Positions 60,500 to 64,000 of a DNA stretch of 64,000 bases are shown one piece after another (the stretch's first letter is position 1; every line of letters begins with the position of its first letter). The notes below the pieces were generated by a model that was given only the letters and a program-made list of their open reading frames with translations, searched no databases and was not told the DNA's origin. The DNA is from 34-65-8 sp046294735 (GTDB lineage: Bacteria > Pseudomonadota > Alphaproteobacteria > Sphingomonadales > Sphingomonadaceae), in contig JBKBKB010000004.1 of NCBI GenBank assembly GCA_046294735.1, forward strand, positions 124,001 to 188,000, written 5' to 3'. The position numbers were made by a program, and so were the translations under genes.

Positions 60500-61768
60500 T
60501 TAGCGCACAACCACCCCGCCCTTGATCACCCCCGCTACGCTTTCCAGCACCCGCACGTCCTCCATCGGGTTGCTCTTGACCGCTATCAGATCAGCATAGG
60601 CACCGGCCCGCAGCGTGCCCAATTCCCCTTCCTTGCCCAGCACCTTGGCCGCCTCCACCGTGGCCGAGCGCACCGCCTGCAGCGGCGTCATCCCGTTGGC
60701 GACCATATAGGCGAACTGGCGCGCGTTGAGGCCGTGGGGGAACACGCCCGCATCCGAGCCGAACGCCAGCGGCACGCCCAGCTCGACCGCGCGGCGGAAG
60801 CGGTCACGCTGCTCTTGCGTGGTTTCGCGGTTCTTGCGCAGGTATTCTTCCGGCCAGCCTTCGGCCGTACCGATCTGGTCGATGTAATCGCCGTTGTAGA
60901 CATCCATCACCAGCCACACCCCCACATCGCGCGCCATCAGCAGAGCTTCCTCGTCGATCAGGCTGGCGTGTTCGATGCTGCGCGCACCGGCGCGGATCGC
61001 GGCCTTGATCCCCGCCGCGCCGTGGGCATGGGCGGTGGCGTAGGTGCCGCGCTGCGCGGCCACGGCAATCGCGGTGCGCATCTCCGCTTCGGTCAGTTCC
61101 GGCTGGCCCGGTTCGGTGCCGATAGCGAGGACCGCGCCGGTCGCCATCAGCTTGAGGAAATCGACCCCGCCATCGAGCATCAGCGCGGCTTTCTCGGCAG
61201 CCTGCGCCTCGCCGCGCAGCACGCCGAGGCGCATGTCGGCGGGCAGCTCCTCATTCGGCACCACGCCGTTGAGTTCGCCCCCGCCCCCCGGATGGGTCAG
61301 GTATGCGCCTGCCACGAACATGCGCGGCCCCGGCACATGGCCCGCGGCGATACCATCGCGCAGGGCAACGTCGGTCAGCCCGCGATAGGTGCCGACATCG
61401 CGCACCGTGGTGAACCCGGCCTCCAGCGTGACCCGGGCATTGTGCGCCCCGATCAGGGCCGTGGCGGCGGGCGACGTCTTGATCGGCGCAGCCAAGTCGG
61501 CGCTCTGCCCGGTGTCGGCGAGGTGGGTGTGCAGGTCGATCAGGCCGGGCAGCACCGTGAAGGCCGACCAGTTGACCCGCTCCGCGCCTTCCGGCGCCAC
61601 ACCGCACGGTTCGACCCGCGCAATTCGCTCGCCCTCGATTGCCAGGCACTGCCCGGTGCGCAGTTCGCCGCTCTCAACGTCGAGCAGCGCGCCCGCCTCG
61701 ACATAGAGCCCGCTGGCCTGCGCCGGGGCGGCAACCAGAGCGAGCGCGAAAGCAGCCCGCCGGATCAT
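60500..61768 (-). CDS. Exported amidohydrolase, imidazolonepropionase/prolidase-like
   Basis: A 422-residue metal-dependent hydrolase with a signal peptide (AQA|SG near 18). Metal residues: His80-x-His82 (DLHTH), Lys in FLKLMATG, His in AHAHG, His in IEHAS and Asp in GSDAG. The Lys is likely carboxylated and bridges two metals. Similar exported enzymes cleave Xaa-Pro or cyclic amides. It overlaps the M20 peptidase stop by four bases. Convergent with the FAD oxidoreductase (5 bases). Confidence 0.92.
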   Translation of the reverse strand: MIRRAAFALALVAAPAQASGLYVEAGALLDVESGELRTGQCLAIEGERIARVEPCGVAPEGAERVNWSAFTVLPGLIDLHTHLADTGQSADLAAPIKTSPAATALIGAHNARVTLEAGFTTVRDVGTYRGLTDVALRDGIAAGHVPGPRMFVAGAYLTHPGGGGELNGVVPNEELPADMRLGVLRGEAQAAEKAALMLDGGVDFLKLMATGAVLAIGTEPGQPELTEAEMRTAIAVAAQRGTYATAHAHGAAGIKAAIRAGARSIEHASLIDEEALLMARDVGVWLVMDVYNGDYIDQIGTAEGWPEEYLRKNRETTQEQRDRFRRAVELGVPLAFGSDAGVFPHGLNARQFAYMVANGMTPLQAVRSATVEAAKVLGKEGELGTLRAGAYADLIAVKSNPMEDVRVLESVAGVIKGGVVVR

Positions 61769-63168
61769 TTCGACGCGAGCTCGCGCAGCAGCACGTCATA
61801 GTACTTGAGGCTCTTGCCGATATTGCCGATCGGCACGCGTTCGTTGAGGCCGTGTGAATAGTCGTCGCTGTCGCGGGTGAAAGTGCCGCTGGCGCCATAG
61901 CTCGGCACACCCAGGGCGCGGTACCACATCGAGTCAGTCGCGCCTGAGGACTGCGAGGCGATGATCGGAACTTCACCGAACGCGGTGTGCACCGCCCTGG
62001 TCGCGGCATCGACGAATGCCTTGTCATAGGGCGAGGCCGGCGCCTCGACGACGTATTCGGGATTGATCTCCTCGATCTTCACTGCCGGCTCGTCAGCGAC
62101 TGCCTTCAGCTCAGCGATGATCGAGGCTTTCGAATGGCCGGGGAAAATCCGGCAATTGACGTAGCCGGTGGCCCGCTGGGGCAAGGCGTTGAGCGCGTGG
62201 CCGCCCTCCACCATGGTCGGCACGCAGGTGGTGCCGATCCTGCCGATCATCGCCGGGTTGCCGCGCAGCACGGCAATCGCCGCCCTGTCCGCCGGGTTGG
62301 CGGCGAAGGCGCGCATCGCGGCGGCCAGCAGCGGGTCGCTTTCGAATTGAGCCGCCTTGGTGAAATAGTCGCGGGTGATGTCGTTCACTTCCGGTTTGAA
62401 GTGATGCGCGCCGATGCGCATGAGCGCGCCTGACAGCTGCGCGATGGCGTTCACATCGCGCGGGGCGGAGCTGTGACCGCCGGGGTTGGTCACTTCCAGC
62501 TTGAAATCGCCGTAGGTCTTTTCCGCGCCTTGCCAGCTCCAGTAGGCCGGCTGGCCGGTCGCCTCGTCGAGCGTGCCGGAGGCGCCGTCGACATTGAGCA
62601 CCAGATGTGCGTGCTTGACCCGCTCCGCGATCACTTTGGAGGTGAGCATGGTGGTTTCTTCGTCACCCGAATAGGCGATCACGATGCTCCGCTTCGGGCG
62701 GAAACCCGCCTTGCGCAGCTCGATCACCGCGACCATCGCCTGCACTGCGTCGAACTTGGTGTCGCTCGCCCCGCGCCCGTAGAGCAGGTCGTTCTCGATC
62801 ACCGGGGTAAAGGGATCGCGCTCCCAGTCGGCAGGGTCAGCCTCAACCACGTCCATGTGAGCGGAGATCACGATCGGGCCAAGCGCGGGATCGCTGCCGC
62901 GCCAGGTTGCGATCAGGTAGGCGGTATCATCGAACGGGATCACTTCGACCTCGCTGGCCGCCCAGCCGCCATCGCGCAGAGCCTGGGCGTACAGCGCGGC
63001 CACCTTGCCAGTCTCGTTACCGGGACCGCGGACCGAACGCAGGGCAATGCTCGCCTTGGTCAGTTCCAGCACCCTGGTTTCGGCAGAGGCGGGGCCATCC
63101 TCGCGGGCCATCGCAGGGGTCGTCGCGGCGGCCAGCGCCGCCGCCATCATCAGGGTTCGCAAGAGCAT
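61765..63168 (-). CDS. Exported M20 family metallopeptidase
   Basis: A 467-residue di-zinc peptidase with a signal peptide (AMA|RE near 21). Metal/catalytic residues: His104 and Asp106 (SAHMDVV), Asp136 (GRGASDTKFD), Glu170-Glu171 (SGDEET) and a late His (SHGLNE). Start MLLRTLMM at 63168 has GGAGGAAC upstream; the frame is open to 63300. Acts on peptides or N-acyl amino acids in the periplasm. First gene of the pair with the amidohydrolase. Confidence 0.94.
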   Translation of the reverse strand: MLLRTLMMAAALAAATTPAMAREDGPASAETRVLELTKASIALRSVRGPGNETGKVAALYAQALRDGGWAASEVEVIPFDDTAYLIATWRGSDPALGPIVISAHMDVVEADPADWERDPFTPVIENDLLYGRGASDTKFDAVQAMVAVIELRKAGFRPKRSIVIAYSGDEETTMLTSKVIAERVKHAHLVLNVDGASGTLDEATGQPAYWSWQGAEKTYGDFKLEVTNPGGHSSAPRDVNAIAQLSGALMRIGAHHFKPEVNDITRDYFTKAAQFESDPLLAAAMRAFAANPADRAAIAVLRGNPAMIGRIGTTCVPTMVEGGHALNALPQRATGYVNCRIFPGHSKASIIAELKAVADEPAVKIEEINPEYVVEAPASPYDKAFVDAATRAVHTAFGEVPIIASQSSGATDSMWYRALGVPSYGASGTFTRDSDDYSHGLNERVPIGNIGKSLKYYDVLLRELASK

Positions 63169-63226
63169 GTCGGTTCCTCCGCGCCCAAGGTTGCATTGCG
63201 GCGACAAGAGGTAAAGCGGTATTGCC

Positions 63227-64000
63227 TCACACTGCCGTGCTGAACCGGGCCTGCGAGGCGGCGCGGTAGGGATCGAACAGCGCCGCGATGGTGCGGGCAT
63301 AGGGCAACCCGTCCGCCTGGATCGTCAGCCATTCGCCCTCAAGCGAGGCCAGGCCGCGCACGGTGAACGGGCACAGGCGGCCCGCAACTTCGGCCAGCAG
63401 CGCCGGGCCGATCCGGGCATGGCCGGAGCAGAGCAGTTGCTCGATCACCCGCGCCCGCTCCTGGTCGGCCGCCGAGCGGACGATCCCGCGCTCCGGCGCG
63501 AGGCAATCCTGCGACAGCAGCATCCGATAGCGGCCGCTGTTCTTCTCGTTCTGCACCAGCAGGTGCGGAAAGCTGCTGATCGAGGAACTGCCAAGGCCGA
63601 TCAGCACCTTGGCATCATCGTCGGTAAAGCCCTGAAAATTGCGGTAGACCATGCCCGCCATGGCGGCATGGGCCAGCGGGTCGCCCCCGGCGCGGGCGAA
63701 GTGGTCAAAACCCACCGGCACGTACCCGTGGGTGCAGAAATATTCATAGCCGAGCGCCGCCATCGCGAACCGATCAGCCACATCGGGCATGTTGCGCGCA
63801 TCCACCGCCTTCTGCCGGGGCACGACATGGGGCACGTGGGCATAGCCGAACAGGGCGACCCGGTCCGCGCCCAGCACCCTGGTGCGCTGCAGGCTGTCGC
63901 GCAGGTCGTCTGCGCTCTGGCCCGGCAGCCCGTACATGAGATCGAAGTTGAGCGAGGTGACCCCGGCGGCGCGAAGCCAGTCGACCGTGCGCACGATGAC
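63227..64000 (-). CDS. hemN: Oxygen-independent coproporphyrinogen III oxidase, 3' part
   Basis: The last 257 residues of HemN; the radical-SAM N-terminus with its CxxxCxxC cluster lies beyond the window edge. Present are LNFDLMYGLPGQS, the FGYAHVPHVVPRQKAVD segment, LIGLGSSSISSF and the C-terminal domain. It makes protoporphyrinogen IX without oxygen, using SAM. Frame continues open to the last base, so it is not a start at 63994. Confidence 0.93.
   Translation of the reverse strand, partial: VIVRTVDWLRAAGVTSLNFDLMYGLPGQSADDLRDSLQRTRVLGADRVALFGYAHVPHVVPRQKAVDARNMPDVADRFAMAALGYEYFCTHGYVPVGFDHFARAGGDPLAHAAMAGMVYRNFQGFTDDDAKVLIGLGSSSISSFPHLLVQNEKNSGRYRMLLSQDCLAPERGIVRSAADQERARVIEQLLCSGHARIGPALLAEVAGRLCPFTVRGLASLEGEWLTIQADGLPYARTIAALFDPYRAASQARFSTAV

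Noticed and set aside
1..64000. CRISPR arrays, tRNA/rRNA, insertion sequences, prophage genes
   Set aside because: No regularly spaced repeats, no recognised RNA gene, no transposase or integrase; gene strand and composition are uniform.

Overview
The window looks like a chromosomal segment of a high-GC alphaproteobacterium of the Sphingomonadales (Erythrobacter/Novosphingobium type). The evidence is two large TonB-dependent receptors, a DUF885 metallopeptidase, a TPR-sulfotransferase, many acyl-CoA catabolism genes, a fused CysN/CysC, small sphingomonad-type proteins and a GC-rich codon pattern throughout. I saw no rRNA, tRNA, insertion sequence, prophage or CRISPR array. Lineage is inferred from gene content only.

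Layout. 1-12 kb: the start of an exported protein running off the left edge, a TonB receptor, clpB with a candidate heat-shock promoter, a penicillin-acylase-family hydrolase, an M16 peptidase and a small protein. 12-16.5 kb: a fatty/branched acyl-CoA unit (enoyl-CoA hydratase, alpha-methylacyl-CoA racemase, acyl-CoA dehydrogenase) divergent from a thiolase. 16.5-20.1 kb: the sulfate-activation operon cysD-cysNC-cysQ. 20.3-24.1 kb: a thiolase-like protein lacking the catalytic Cys, an aldehyde dehydrogenase and gmk. 24.1-26.5 kb: an arsenic operon arsR-arsI-arsC-acr3. 26.6-36.8 kb: a large acyl-CoA locus with a paired catalytic/non-catalytic acyl-CoA dehydrogenase, two SDRs, a GPH transporter, and a split ACAD10/11-like module (dehydrogenase, alcohol dehydrogenase, APH-type kinase), followed by dapD.

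37-51.5 kb is mostly single housekeeping and envelope genes: M19 dipeptidase, DoxX-like, SWIB, PEBP, S41 peptidase, Mpo1-like, GFA, DUF3429, HSL-type esterase, two cold-shock-domain proteins, a lipocalin, DUF885, a Baeyer-Villiger-type monooxygenase and a thioesterase. 51.5-63.2 kb holds a putative uptake/catabolism unit: TPR-sulfotransferase, TonB receptor and APC permease, then a TetR regulator divergent from a Rieske oxygenase and FAD oxidoreductase across a clear operator, then an amidohydrolase and an M20 peptidase. The right edge cuts hemN.

How it fits together: the two acyl-CoA loci share a palindrome-like site (about YTTACG-N4-CGTAAR) in both divergent promoter regions, which suggests one regulator outside the window controls both. 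The cys operon makes PAPS, the donor for the sulfotransferase, and removes PAP. The most novel-looking parts are the shared acyl-CoA regulatory site, the split ACAD11-like module, and the TetR-controlled Rieske/FAD unit next to a sulfotransferase-receptor-permease row.
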